DNA of 22,972 nucleotides from Phycisphaerales bacterium UBA2402. Its GTDB lineage: Bacteria; Planctomycetota; Phycisphaerae; Phycisphaerales; UBA1924. The stretch spans positions 393 through 23,364 of the forward strand of contig DDSA01000213.1 in the NCBI GenBank assembly GCA_002343715.1. The letters are read 5' to 3'. The translations under genes were made by a program, and so were the position numbers. Below the pieces are notes generated by a model. The model did not search any database, was not told where the DNA came from, and saw only the letters and a program-made list of their open reading frames with translations. This document shows, piece after piece, positions 15,393 through 22,972 of the stretch (the stretch's first letter is position 1; each line of letters opens with the position of its first letter).

Positions 15393-15799
15393 CCGACGAG
15401 GACCGAGACAGATTTGATGCACTGCTCGAAGAGATCATCGGGGCCTTGCCCCCGGGCATCGCCAAACTGCTCGACGTGGTCCCGCTGATCGTCGAGGACT
15501 ACCCCGCGCCCGATGTGCTCGAGGAGTTCCGCAACGAGGACGGCACGCTCCCCGAGCGGGATGAACTCTGCGGCCTGCACAGCGGCATCGCCCTCACCGA
15601 ACGCTCCGTCGAAGAGTCCGCGGAGCAGCCCAATGGAATTTACCTGTACCGCGAGGGGATCATCGCCCAGGCGGGCGGGTGGGACGGGCCCGAGGCGGAA
15701 GAGGCCATTCTTGACGAAATTGAGATTACACTTCTGCACGAAATCGGCCACGAGTTCGGATTGGACGAGGACGATCTCGAACGGCTCGGATACGCCTGA
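15389..15799 (+). CDS. Small zincin-type metallopeptidase family protein
   Basis: The 136-residue product is acidic and ends with LLHEIGHEFGLDEDDLERLGY, where His117, Glu118 and His121 form the HExxH zinc site and Asp128 is the likely third ligand. This C-terminal HExxHxxGxxxxDLxxxGY pattern and the central YREGII segment identify the small zincin family once called DUF1025. Members are predicted peptidases but substrates are not known. The ATG at 15389 overlaps the membrane protein stop. No signal peptide is present, so it is probably cytoplasmic, perhaps near the membrane protein. The sppA gene follows after 60 bases, giving a neighbourhood of membrane-linked proteolysis. Confidence 0.88.
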   Translation: MTDEDRDRFDALLEEIIGALPPGIAKLLDVVPLIVEDYPAPDVLEEFRNEDGTLPERDELCGLHSGIALTERSVEESAEQPNGIYLYREGIIAQAGGWDGPEAEEAILDEIEITLLHEIGHEFGLDEDDLERLGYA

Positions 15800-15859
15800 C
15801 CACGAGTTCCGCACCAAGCCGAGACGACCTCGCGTTCGGCACACCACGAAGCCCCCACC

Positions 15860-17650
15860 ATGAACATCCATCGAATTCTCTCCCGGGCCGCCCTCTTCGC
15901 TTCCGCCGCGGGCACGACGCTCACTCTCGCCTCGCTCCCCGCGGCGGAACCCCCCCGCATCGCCTGGATCGACATCGAAGGCTCGCCGAGGGATCGGCCC
16001 TCGGAACTCGCCTGGCTGATGGGCAGCGCGGAGCCGACGATGCGCGAGACGATCGATGCGCTCCGCGCCTTGGCGACCGACGCCGAATGCCGCGGCGCGG
16101 TGATCCGGTTGAAGGATGCGGAACTCGCGCCGGCGCAGGTTGAGGAGATCGGGGCCGCGATCGCGTCGGTGCGCAAGGCGGGCAAGAAGGTCCACATCTT
16201 CTCCGAGAGTTACGGCAACACCGGCCTCATGCTCGCCGCCCACGCCGATGAGGTGATCCTGCAGAGCGGCGGGGAAGTCTCGATGCCCGGCCTGTACATG
16301 GAGGAGATGTTCCTGGCCGACACCCTGGCGTGGGCCGGCGTGAAGGCCGACTTCGTGCAGATCGGCGATTTCAAGGGCGCGGCGGAGCAACTGGCCCGCA
16401 GCGCTCCCAGCGAAGCGTGGGAAGAGAACATCAACCAGCTCCTCGACCAGATGTACACCCGACTGCGAGAGCCGATCATGAAAGGCCGCAACCTGACGGG
16501 CGAACAGCTGGACAAGGCGATGCTCGCCGCGTGGATGGCCGACGGGAGCGAGGCGATCAAGGCGGGCCTGATCGATTCGCAGGTGGACCTTCCCCGACTC
16601 TCGGCCCATCTGGGCGAGGAGTACGGCGGCTCGGTCACGATCAGCAAACGCGAGATCGGCTCGAAGGGCACATCGGTGGACGCGACCAACCCCTTCGCGA
16701 TGATGGCCGCCCTGACGAAGGAACCGAAGCACAAGCCGACCAAGCCGACCATCGCCGTGCTGCACATCGACGGCCAGATCGTGGACGGAGATTCCTCCGC
16801 CGGCTTCGGCGGGCAGAGCGTGGGCAGCCGCACCATCCGCAACGCGCTCGAGGACATCCTCGCCGAGGATCTCATCAAGGGCGTGGTGGTCCGCATCGAT
16901 TCGCCGGGCGGGTCGGCGGTCGCCAGCGAGATCATGTGGCAGGGTGTCCGCCGCGTCGCGGAGAAGAAACCCGTCTGGGTCAGCGTCGGGGGCATGGCGG
17001 CCTCGGGCGGCTACTACCTCGCCGTCGCGGGCGACCGCGTCTACGTGAACCCGTCGAGCATCGTCGGCTCCATCGGCGTCGTGGGCGGCAAACTGGCGAT
17101 GCAGGGCCTGTACGACAAGTTGAAGATGAACGTGGTGGGGCGCGGGCGCGGCCCCCGGGCCGCGATGCTCGATTCCTCCCAGCCCTGGAACGCCGACGAC
17201 CGCGCCCTGGTCGCGGGCAAGATGAAGGGGACGTACGACCTCTTCGCCAGGCGCGTCACCGCGGGGCGCAAGGGCATCGACCTCTCTCGAACCGCCGAGG
17301 GCCGCCTCTTCACCGGCACAGTCGCCATCGACCTGAAGATGGCCGACAAGATCGGTGGGCTGGAGGTTGCCCTGGCCGACATGGCCGATTCGCTCTCGCT
17401 CAAGGACTACGCCGTGATGGACTACCCCGGCCCCAAGTCACTGAGCGAAGTGCTGGAAGATGCGCTCAGTGGGTTCATCGCCGCGCCCGCCGTTGCCTCG
17501 CCTCCAATGACCGAGCAGATGTTTGGCGTCGCTCGGGAAGCGCTCGGCCCGCGGGCGTGGAAGCAACTCTCCCCTCAGCTCAAGGCTCTGCTCACCCTCC
17601 GTGACGAGCCGGTGATCCTGGTCGCGCCCCGGGCGTTGATCTGGAAGTAA
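15860..17650 (+). CDS. sppA: Signal peptide peptidase SppA, 67K type
   Basis: The 596-residue product is a tandem-domain SppA of the protease IV type. An N-terminal hydrophobic segment (RAALFASAAGTTLTLASLPA, about 9-28) is a signal or anchor. The first S49 domain carries the likely general base Lys172 in IGDFKGAAE; the second has IDSPGGSAVAS and the nucleophile Ser382 in GGMAASGGYY, followed by NPSSIVGSIGVV. In E. coli SppA the Lys and Ser pair comes from the two domains in the same order (Lys209, Ser409). The enzyme cleaves leftover signal peptides and small membrane peptides at the outer face of the cytoplasmic membrane. The C-terminal 70 residues after FIAAPAVASPPMTEQ are not conserved to my eye. 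A strong terminator follows 21 bases after the stop. Confidence 0.93.
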   Translation: MNIHRILSRAALFASAAGTTLTLASLPAAEPPRIAWIDIEGSPRDRPSELAWLMGSAEPTMRETIDALRALATDAECRGAVIRLKDAELAPAQVEEIGAAIASVRKAGKKVHIFSESYGNTGLMLAAHADEVILQSGGEVSMPGLYMEEMFLADTLAWAGVKADFVQIGDFKGAAEQLARSAPSEAWEENINQLLDQMYTRLREPIMKGRNLTGEQLDKAMLAAWMADGSEAIKAGLIDSQVDLPRLSAHLGEEYGGSVTISKREIGSKGTSVDATNPFAMMAALTKEPKHKPTKPTIAVLHIDGQIVDGDSSAGFGGQSVGSRTIRNALEDILAEDLIKGVVVRIDSPGGSAVASEIMWQGVRRVAEKKPVWVSVGGMAASGGYYLAVAGDRVYVNPSSIVGSIGVVGGKLAMQGLYDKLKMNVVGRGRGPRAAMLDSSQPWNADDRALVAGKMKGTYDLFARRVTAGRKGIDLSRTAEGRLFTGTVAIDLKMADKIGGLEVALADMADSLSLKDYAVMDYPGPKSLSEVLEDALSGFIAAPAVASPPMTEQMFGVAREALGPRAWKQLSPQLKALLTLRDEPVILVAPRALIWK

Positions 17651-17671
17651 GCACCGAAAAGACAAAAAAGA

Positions 17672-17705
17672 ACAGGCCCCGGCACGTCGCCGGGGCCTGT
17701 TTTTA
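17672..17705. terminator. Strong bidirectional terminator between sppA and the FAS1 gene
   Basis: Perfect 12-base arms ACAGGCCCCGGC (17672-17683) and GCCGGGGCCTGT (17689-17700) with a 5-base loop. On the plus strand it is followed by TTTTTATTT; on the minus strand by TCTTTTTTGTC. It therefore can stop both sppA and the convergent FAS1 gene ending at 17721. Confidence 0.9.
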
Positions 17706-17720
17706 TTTCCTCGGTGCACG

Positions 17721-18650
17721 TCACTTCGCCGGGGGCAACAGAACGGTATCGATCACGTGGATCACGCCGTTGGTGGCGTCGATGTCGGCGGCGATGACCT
17801 CGGCCCCGCCAACGCGGACCTTGCCCTTGTCGCTCTTGGTCTCAACCTTCGCCCCGTTGAGCGTGGCGACCGTCGCGCCCTTGGCCGCGGCGTCGGAGAA
17901 GACACGACCCTTGACAACGTGGTAGGTGAGGATGGCGGTGAGTTGATCCTTGTTCTCGGTCAGCAGCAGGCTGTCGAGCGTCTCCTTGGGCAGTTTGGCG
18001 AAGGCGTCATCGGTGGGGGCAAAGACGGTGAACGGCCCCTCGCCCTGGAGCGCTCCGACCAAGCCTGCTTTGTCGAGAAGCATGGCCAGGGTCTTGAACT
18101 TGCCCGCGGCGATGGCGGTTTCCACCAGGTTCTTGTCGGAGGGGATCAGCACGGTGTCGATGACGTGGATGACGCCGTTGGTCGTCTTGATGTCGGTCTT
18201 GGTGACCAGGGCGTTGTCGACCATGACCTTGCCGTCCTTGACGGTGATGTTGATCCGCTGGCCGTTCGCGGTCGGGGCGGGCATGGTCTTGACGTCCTTG
18301 GCCATCACCTCCATCGGCACGACGTGGTAGGTGAGAATGGCCGCGAGACGGGCCTTGTTCTCAGGCTTCAGAAGACTCTCCAACGTTTCCTTGGGGAGTT
18401 TGGCGAAGGCCGCATCGGTTGGGGCGAAGACCGTGAACGGACCCTTGCCCTTGAGGGTCTCGACCAGCCCGGCGGCCTGGACCGCGGCCACCAGGGTCTT
18501 GAAATCTCCCGCCGCGATTGCCGTATCGACGATATCGCCGCCGACCATGCCCATGAGGGCGGTCTGCTCGTGCTTAGCGGATTGGCACTGGGCCGAAGCC
18601 ACGCCACCGAAAAGTCCTGCAACCAGAGTGATAGCAACGCCGAGTTTCAT
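17721..18650 (-). CDS. Secreted protein with two FAS1 (fasciclin) domains
   Basis: The frame is open to 18722, but the ATG at 18650 gives a clean signal peptide [20 protein letters not shown] and has GGAG upstream, so 309 residues are proposed. Two FAS1 domains follow, about 40-170 and 174-306. Each shows the family landmarks: [16 protein letters not shown], [21 protein letters not shown] and [11 protein letters not shown](I/L)P. FAS1 domains mediate adhesion and protein or carbohydrate contacts outside the cell. The two domains are so similar in these motifs that they look like a fairly recent internal duplication. There is no lipobox or cell-wall anchor, so the protein should be periplasmic or secreted. 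It shares the bidirectional terminator at 17672-17705 with sppA. Confidence 0.92.
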   Translation of the reverse strand: MKLGVAITLVAGLFGGVASAQCQSAKHEQTALMGMVGGDIVDTAIAAGDFKTLVAAVQAAGLVETLKGKGPFTVFAPTDAAFAKLPKETLESLLKPENKARLAAILTYHVVPMEVMAKDVKTMPAPTANGQRINITVKDGKVMVDNALVTKTDIKTTNGVIHVIDTVLIPSDKNLVETAIAAGKFKTLAMLLDKAGLVGALQGEGPFTVFAPTDDAFAKLPKETLDSLLLTENKDQLTAILTYHVVKGRVFSDAAAKGATVATLNGAKVETKSDKGKVRVGGAEVIAADIDATNGVIHVIDTVLLPPAK

Positions 18651-18856
18651 CGGAAGAGTCTCCATGTAACCGAACTGTGTCATCAAGCGACCGCCGCGTC
18701 GGCTTACGCACCGACATTCCAAGCGGGCGGGCCGGCGGCCCGGGGCGGTCGTGTCGGCATTGCTTTCGAGACGAATCGACCTGTGGATTCACCGGAAATG
18801 ATCGCACCAAGTGCACCGCGCTGCGGCCCCAGTCCGCGGCACGAACGACGAAGACG

Positions 18857-18886
18857 AAAAAAAACCCCCGCGACGGGCGGGGGTTT
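18857..18886 (-). terminator. Rho-independent terminator of the OmpA-like gene
   Basis: Perfect 10-base arms AAACCCCCGC (18862-18871) and GCGGGGGTTT (18877-18886), loop GACGG. On the minus strand it runs into eight T residues (plus-strand A-run 18857-18864), 33 bases after the stop at 18919. A classic strong terminator. Confidence 0.9.
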
Positions 18887-18918
18887 GTGGCGAACGATCT
18901 GATTGCGTTGTTACGTGG

Positions 18919-19581
18919 TTAGTTGAGGATGACGATTTCAACTCGTCGGCTCGCCGCCTTCGTGCCCTTGGGCTTGCTCGAACCGTAACCGACAGCCTGA
19001 ACACGCCTCGAACTGATGCCCTTTTGGACAAGGTAGGTCTCAACCGCCTGGGCACGGGCCTCGCTGAGCGCCTGGTTGCTGGCGAACTTCGACTTGCGGA
19101 TCGGGTCTGAGTCGGTGTACCCCTCCACCCGGACATTGTCGTTGGCGTATTCACGCTTGATCTGGGCGGCGATCCGATCCAGGGTCTTTTTCGCCTCGGG
19201 GCGCAGAGTGGCCTGGCCGGATGCAAAGAGCACATCGCCCGAAATCCGGGCACGCATGTTGCCTTGTTCATCGCGGCTGAAGTCGCCGCTCCCGCCGCCC
19301 CCGGTATTGCTGGAGAATGGCTTGGAGAATGAATCCGATGGTTGGGGTTGAGCCGCGGCGGTCTGCATGGCCGACAGGCGGCCTTCCAGTTCGGTGATGC
19401 GCGAGTCTTTATCGCGCAGGCTCTGCTCAAGGGCCGCGTTCTTTTCAGCGCACTCCTGGGCCTCCGCCTTCAGGGCCTCCTCACGCTTCTTCTGGGCCGA
19501 GCAGCCGCCCAGAAAGAGCGAAGCGACCATGACCGCCGCCATACCAAGACCGATCCGACGCAAAGCGCCCGTGCTTGCCAT
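18919..19581 (-). CDS. OmpA-family/Pal-like lipoprotein
   Basis: The ATG at 19581, with AAGGGG a little upstream, gives 220 residues; the longer open frame upstream is not protein-like. A lipoprotein signal peptide ends at LGGC (Cys27), followed by a charged helical stretch with coiled-coil character (about 31-72), a Ser/Gly-rich linker (80-100), and an OmpA C-terminal domain (about 112-220). The peptidoglycan-binding residues appear as Asp157 in GYTDSD and Arg176 in NQALSEARAQAV, and the domain closes with GYGSSKPKGT...SRRVEIVI. It should tether the outer membrane to peptidoglycan, or be part of a motor or envelope complex. No tolB/tolA genes are adjacent, so it need not be true Pal. It has its own promoter candidate and terminator, consistent with a single-gene unit. 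Confidence 0.92.
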   Translation of the reverse strand: MASTGALRRIGLGMAAVMVASLFLGGCSAQKKREEALKAEAQECAEKNAALEQSLRDKDSRITELEGRLSAMQTAAAQPQPSDSFSKPFSSNTGGGGSGDFSRDEQGNMRARISGDVLFASGQATLRPEAKKTLDRIAAQIKREYANDNVRVEGYTDSDPIRKSKFASNQALSEARAQAVETYLVQKGISSRRVQAVGYGSSKPKGTKAASRRVEIVILN

Positions 19582-19641
19582 ACCTGGCCCCTTCGTGTTG
19601 TTCCTTGCGATACGCGGGGCGACTCCGCCCCGGCGCGGCCA

Positions 19642-19647
19642 ATTATA
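19642..19647 (-). promoter_or_regulatory. -10 box of the OmpA-like gene
   Basis: Minus-strand TATAAT (19647-19642) is a perfect -10 hexamer, rare in this GC-rich sequence, about 60 bases upstream of the ATG at 19581. No good -35 is seen at 16-18 bases. Confidence 0.5.
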
Positions 19648-19744
19648 TCGGTACTTTGACCCCGGAAGCGACACACTTGCCCGCAATGAGTGAGAAATAT
19701 TACCAGCCGGGTGAAAGTGGCGCTCCGGAACAAACGTGTGTGCA

Positions 19745-19774
19745 ACCTGTCGGCTCAACGAGCCTACGGCAGGT
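19745..19774 (-). repeat. Imperfect hairpin spanning the prepilin peptidase stop
   Basis: Interrupted arms ACCTG/CAGGT and GGCTC/GAGCC around a 3-base loop on the minus strand, overlapping the last codons and the TAG at 19766-19764. No T-run follows. It could act as a weak 3' end signal. Confidence 0.3.
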
Positions 19775-21176
19775 GGATGCGCTCCGGTGACCTCAGGACG
19801 AGCGTGAGGAGCAGTTCCAGCGGCTGTTTCAGGAACCAGACCAGAACCGTCCCAACGGCCAAATACGGCCCGAAGGGCAGGTGTCGTTGCAACTTGCCGG
19901 AGGCCACTCTCCCGATCACCGCCCAAATTACTCCTACGAACGCCGCCGCGAAGAACCCGAGCACCGAGTCGATCCATCCGATGCAGGCCCCCACTCCCGC
20001 CATGAGATGAACATCGCCCAGCCCCAACGCCTCCTTGCCTACCGCCAGCGACCCGAGTATCCGCCAGAGCCAAACCACCCCGCCGCCGATCAAGTAACCC
20101 ATGAAGACACCGCACATGATGTTGAGCCAGAGCGGTACCGTGTGGGCCGGAAAATCTCCGCTGAACGGCGAGTGTGTCCACGGCCCGGCCCAACGAATTG
20201 CCAGCGCGGCTCCCAGCAGCATCAGCCCGATGCACGGTGCGAGGAAGATCAGTTCCCGCAGCATCTCCCGCCGCGCGTGCGGGTACTGAATCCACATCTC
20301 CGGCCCGCCCGCGCTGGAAGTCGCGGCCGAGGCGGGTTCTGCCGAGGCGGGTAGCTGCGAAGACCCGACGTTGTGTTGCGGAGGAGTCTCGATCCCGGCT
20401 GGGTCGGGGTTGATCTCTTTCGCTTCGTGGGTCTTGAGCCACTGGTCATAATCCGCGAAACTGCGGGTAATACCGCCTCTGGCGAGCAGGATGTTCGAAA
20501 CTCCCAGCCCGAGCATGCCACCGATCGATGCCCCGACCCAGCCCCAGCCGTGAGGACCGGGGGTGGGGATCGCCCAGTCCCAGCCTGGCGCGGCCTTGGT
20601 CAGACCGCCCTGCGTGGCGGAAAGATGAAAGGCGAGTCCCACATGCGCGACCAGGGCGACCAACGCGGGAATCCAGGTGAGCACGATCGGGATGTGGAAC
20701 GTGCGGGCATCGATCAGGAGGCTGGCGGTGAGACAGGTCCAGAGCACGACGACCGACACAAAGAGGGGCCAGGTCTGCGAGAACCCCCCTGCACCCCACT
20801 CCAGCATCAACGGTCGAAGGTCGAGGCCGAGAAAGCGCCCCCCTTCGGCGTAGAGCATGACATACGTCGCCCCGAAGAGCAGGGCCACCACGGCCTCGAC
20901 GATCGGGTACTCCGCCGAAACCGGCGAGCGACAGAATCGGCACCGCCCGCCCAGGAATATCCATCCGAAGATCGGGATGTTCTCACGCCATGTCAGCCGC
21001 GTCTCACAGGAAGGGCAGCGGGACGGGGGGGTCACCACGCCCAGCCCGAGCGGGATGCGATAGACAAGCACATTCACCAAAGAACCCAGGCACGCCCCGA
21101 ACGCCATGACCCACAGCACCTTCACAACCTCAAAGGTCGAGAGCATCAGATCGAGCCGGGAGAGAGCGATGGTCAT
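19764..21176 (-). CDS. Prepilin peptidase (A24 family) with large central insertion
   Basis: The 470-residue polytopic product has the full PilD layout: GACLGSLVNVLVYRIP (27-42), a CxxC...CxxC zinc-binding loop (Cys54, Cys57, Cys79, Cys82) with RENIPIFGW between, the first catalytic Asp156 in LLIDARTFHIP, and the second Asp388 in GLGDVHLMAGVGACIGW. It cleaves and N-methylates type IV prepilin-like proteins at the cytoplasmic membrane face. The two Asp residues are about 230 apart, whereas compact PilD proteins have roughly 60-70 between them; the extra part holds hydrophobic segments and a soluble Pro/Ala-rich stretch (about 240-300). It is the natural processor for the pseudopilin at 9069-9869. 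The ATG at 21176 lacks a strong ribosome site; an ATG 10 codons later is possible. Confidence 0.93.
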   Translation of the reverse strand: MTIALSRLDLMLSTFEVVKVLWVMAFGACLGSLVNVLVYRIPLGLGVVTPPSRCPSCETRLTWRENIPIFGWIFLGGRCRFCRSPVSAEYPIVEAVVALLFGATYVMLYAEGGRFLGLDLRPLMLEWGAGGFSQTWPLFVSVVVLWTCLTASLLIDARTFHIPIVLTWIPALVALVAHVGLAFHLSATQGGLTKAAPGWDWAIPTPGPHGWGWVGASIGGMLGLGVSNILLARGGITRSFADYDQWLKTHEAKEINPDPAGIETPPQHNVGSSQLPASAEPASAATSSAGGPEMWIQYPHARREMLRELIFLAPCIGLMLLGAALAIRWAGPWTHSPFSGDFPAHTVPLWLNIMCGVFMGYLIGGGVVWLWRILGSLAVGKEALGLGDVHLMAGVGACIGWIDSVLGFFAAAFVGVIWAVIGRVASGKLQRHLPFGPYLAVGTVLVWFLKQPLELLLTLVLRSPERIHLP

Positions 21177-21508
21177 CCGGGGGCGAGCGTACGGGGCGAG
21201 ATCGCGTCACGCCATTCGAGTCACGTGCCACCGAAAACCTCGCCGCGGCAATGACGACGGGGCATCCCGCCCTCGCGCTCCTGGTATCCCCAGCCCGGTT
21301 CCTTCTCCCGTTCTTTGTGTTTCTTCTCACGCCGCGCTGACAGCGCCGGCTCCGGTCCGATCGTTCGCCATCGCGGCGGGCGATGCCGGAGAATCCTGTC
21401 GTACGCGCTGGTCCGATGAGGATCGAAACGCTCGGCAACGCGCCATCCCGGTGTGACGATCACCGCGTTGTGCCGGGAATCCGTCTTCCAGCACACCGCC
21501 CCACTGCC
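21177..21508. other. 332-base gap between mgtE and the prepilin peptidase
   Basis: Both neighbours are on the minus strand. The only candidate inside is the small ORF at 21221-21496. I see no clear terminator after mgtE and no convincing promoter hexamers for the peptidase gene. Confidence 0.45.
21221..21496 (-). CDS. Candidate small basic protein, unrecognised
   Basis: A GTG at 21496, 12 bases after the mgtE stop, opens a 91-residue frame. The product is basic and contains VIVTPGWRVAERFDPHRTSA followed by YDRILRHRPPRW, then a Lys/Glu/Arg-rich stretch REKKHKEREKE. The first 45 residues have reasonable amino acid balance, the rest looks low-complexity. No ribosome site is obvious and I recognise no family. 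It could be real, or a chance high-GC frame. Confidence 0.25.
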   Translation of the reverse strand: MCWKTDSRHNAVIVTPGWRVAERFDPHRTSAYDRILRHRPPRWRTIGPEPALSARREKKHKEREKEPGWGYQEREGGMPRRHCRGEVFGGT

Positions 21509-22903
21509 TTACAGGATCGTCCCGGAGAGAATGAGGATCGCCAGGCCGAGGTAGATCATCGTGCCGCTGGCGTCCATGAGGGTCGCGACCATGGGGCTGC
21601 TGGCGGTGGCGGGATCGATCTTGAATCGCTTGAGGATGAGCGGGAGCAGCGATCCCAGCGTGACGCCCCAGAGCACCACGGTGAAGATGGAGATCGCCAC
21701 CTGCAGCGCGAGGTACTGGGCGTGGGCCGGCGCCTCGACCTGGGCGTAGCGGATGGCGGTGAAAAACTCGACGCACGCCCACCCCATCAGCCCCAGCGTC
21801 CCGCCCAGGAGCGCGGCGGAGATGACCTCTCGCCGGATGACGCGCCACCAATCCCCCGGCGTGATCTCGTTGAGGGAGAGGGCGCGGGTGACGAGTGTTG
21901 CGGCCTGGCTGCCGCTGTTGCCGCCGCAACTCATCACCAGGGGCATGAACATCGTGAGAACGACAGCGCGGTCCAACTGGTCCTGGTACTTGCCCAGGAC
22001 CACGATGGTGATGGACTGGCCGACGAAGAGCAGGCTGAGCCACACGCCGCGCTTCTTGAACATCTCGATGTGGCCCGTGCTGATGTACGGGTCTTCGAGC
22101 GCGGCGACGCCGCCGAGTTTCTGGATGTCCTCGGTGGCCTCCAACTGGGCGACATCGGCGACGTCGTCGCTTGTGACGATGCCGATGAGGGCGCCGCGGC
22201 TGTCCACCACGGGCAGGGCGCTGCGGTCGTAGCGGGCCATGGTGCGCACGGCCTCCTCGCGGTCCATGTCGGCCCGGAGCGTCACGAAGTTGCGGTTCAT
22301 GATGGTCTCGATGCGGGTCTCCTTGGGCGAGAGCAGCACCTGACGCAGCCGCAGGTCATCGATCAGGCGTCCCTGTTCATCCACCACGTACACGACGTTG
22401 ATGGTCTCGGCGTCCTTGCCGGTGCGACGGATATGGTCGAGGGCCTGCTCGCAGGTCCACTCGGGCCGCAGTCGCACGTAATCGGGCGTCATGATCCGGC
22501 CCACGCTCTGGGGCGGGTAGCCCAGGATCGCCTGCGTGACCTTGCGCGACTCGGGCGAGAGTGATGCGACCAGGCGGCTGGCAACCTCTTCGGGCAGTTC
22601 GTCCACCAGTTTCGCCCGGTCGTCGGGCGACATGTTCTCAAGGACGCTGACGGCGTCCTCGTTGCCCAGGTGGGCGATGATGTTCTCCTGCTGTTCGGCG
22701 GGGAGATACGCGAAAGCCGCTCCGGCATCGTCGCGCTGGAGGAAACGGAACCCCAGGCAGGCATCCCTGGGTTCGAGACGCGACAGGATGTCCGCCACGT
22801 CCGCGGGGTGAAGGTGATGGAGGCTGGTCCGCAGTTCGGCGAACTCGCCGGCGCGGATCAGTTCCAGCACTTCCGGGATAAGTAGTTCCGCGGTCGGGTT
22901 CAC
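21509..22903 (-). CDS. mgtE: Magnesium transporter MgtE
   Basis: The 464-residue product has the full MgtE architecture: an N-terminal helical domain (about 8-130, with LHPADVADILSRLEP and LPEEVASRLV), two CBS domains (about 137-255, with VGRIMTPDYVRLRP and ALPVVDSRGALIGIVTSDD), a connecting helix, and five membrane spans including PLVMSCGGNSGSQAATLVTR and SSPMVATLMDASGTMIYLG. Asp444 in the last motif corresponds, by recalled alignment, to the pore Asp432 of the Thermus protein. MgtE is a Mg2+ channel gated by Mg2+ binding at the N and CBS domains. The start is a GTG at 22903; the conserved N-terminal part follows directly. The 24 bases at 22771-22794 inside this gene recur exactly at the window end. 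Confidence 0.96.
   Translation of the reverse strand: MNPTAELLIPEVLELIRAGEFAELRTSLHHLHPADVADILSRLEPRDACLGFRFLQRDDAGAAFAYLPAEQQENIIAHLGNEDAVSVLENMSPDDRAKLVDELPEEVASRLVASLSPESRKVTQAILGYPPQSVGRIMTPDYVRLRPEWTCEQALDHIRRTGKDAETINVVYVVDEQGRLIDDLRLRQVLLSPKETRIETIMNRNFVTLRADMDREEAVRTMARYDRSALPVVDSRGALIGIVTSDDVADVAQLEATEDIQKLGGVAALEDPYISTGHIEMFKKRGVWLSLLFVGQSITIVVLGKYQDQLDRAVVLTMFMPLVMSCGGNSGSQAATLVTRALSLNEITPGDWWRVIRREVISAALLGGTLGLMGWACVEFFTAIRYAQVEAPAHAQYLALQVAISIFTVVLWGVTLGSLLPLILKRFKIDPATASSPMVATLMDASGTMIYLGLAILILSGTIL
22771..22794. repeat. 24-base direct repeat, copy inside mgtE
   Basis: This segment encodes the ADILSRLE region of MgtE on the minus strand and is identical to 22949-22972. Confidence 0.85.
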
Positions 22904-22948
22904 GCGGGGAGAGAATAGCGCCGCGGGGCGGGGGAACGTACGCCCCGA

Positions 22949-22972
22949 GTTCGAGACGCGACAGGATGTCCG
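22949..22972. repeat. 24-base direct repeat, copy at the window end
   Basis: Identical to 22771-22794 in the same orientation and truncated by the window edge, 46 bases upstream of the mgtE start. The preceding bases are only partly similar. It may mark a partial mgtE duplication or an assembly overlap. Confidence 0.85.

Noticed and set aside
15269..16765. 498-residue open frame on the minus strand
   Set aside because: Antisense to the zincin and sppA genes, which carry intact catalytic motifs; composition typical of a shadow frame.
16330..17604. 424-residue open frame on the plus strand inside sppA
   Set aside because: Alternative frame of sppA with strongly Arg/Gly-biased product; the SppA frame has both catalytic residues.
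18651..18722. Longer start for the FAS1 protein at 18722
   Set aside because: The extra 24 residues would precede and spoil the clean signal peptide that begins at 18650, where a GGAG site is present.
17757..18902. 381-residue open frame on the plus strand
   Set aside because: Antisense to the double-FAS1 gene; its repeats only mirror the FAS1 duplication.
21383..22564. 393-residue open frame on the plus strand
   Set aside because: Antisense to mgtE, no motif and unbalanced composition.

Overview
The window is 22,972 bases of GC-rich, gene-dense DNA that looks like a planctomycete, most likely class Phycisphaerae. The taxonomic hints are: a secreted protein ending in paired DxNxDGxVDGxDVE calcium loops; a pseudopilin-type [18 protein letters not shown] protein sitting beside sugar genes; a membrane protein headed by a CxxCxYNLRGL...CPEC zinc ribbon; a DUF3467 protein; and frequent GTG/TTG starts with 4-base start/stop overlaps. 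This is inference from protein style; no rRNA or other phylogenetic marker is present. No tRNA, rRNA, CRISPR array, insertion sequence or phage gene was seen.

Layout. Bases 1-2200 (mostly minus): a DUF3467 protein cut by the window start, a D-2-hydroxyacid dehydrogenase translationally coupled to clpS, and a possible small ORF upstream of clpS. Bases 2204-4593 (plus): a DinB-like metal protein overlapping a two-part glycosyltransferase. Bases 4602-6159 (minus): a YdcZ/DUF606 transporter and a secreted dockerin-like protein followed by two hairpins. Bases 6160-6502: an unusually AT-rich divergent control region with a good sigma70-type promoter, a cre/LacI-type operator and several other dyads.

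Bases 6503-13575 (plus) form the centrepiece: a carbohydrate uptake and phosphorolysis locus made of a GH94-type phosphorylase, a pseudopilin, a small single-span protein, a sugar-binding protein and two MalF/MalG-type permeases. No ATPase gene is present. The simplest reading is import of a beta-linked disaccharide or oligosaccharide by the ABC transporter, cleavage by phosphate in the cytoplasm by the GH94 enzyme, and control by a LacI-family repressor at the promoter. The divergent secreted dockerin-like protein may belong to the same response.

Bases 13644-17650 (plus): upp (uracil salvage), a zinc-ribbon polytopic membrane protein overlapping a small zincin metallopeptidase, and a 67K-type sppA. 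A strong bidirectional terminator separates sppA from the convergent minus-strand block at 17721-22903: a double-FAS1 secreted protein, an OmpA/Pal-like lipoprotein with its own promoter and terminator, an A24 prepilin peptidase with a large insertion (a plausible processor of the pseudopilin), and mgtE. The last 24 bases exactly repeat an internal piece of mgtE, which may be a contig-end artefact or a partial duplication.

Most long antisense ORFs here are high-GC shadows and were left out. No clearly unprecedented system was found; the best leads are the GH94/pseudopilin/ABC locus with its nested operators, the ClpS with an altered N-degron pocket, and a small uncharacterised ORF upstream of clpS.
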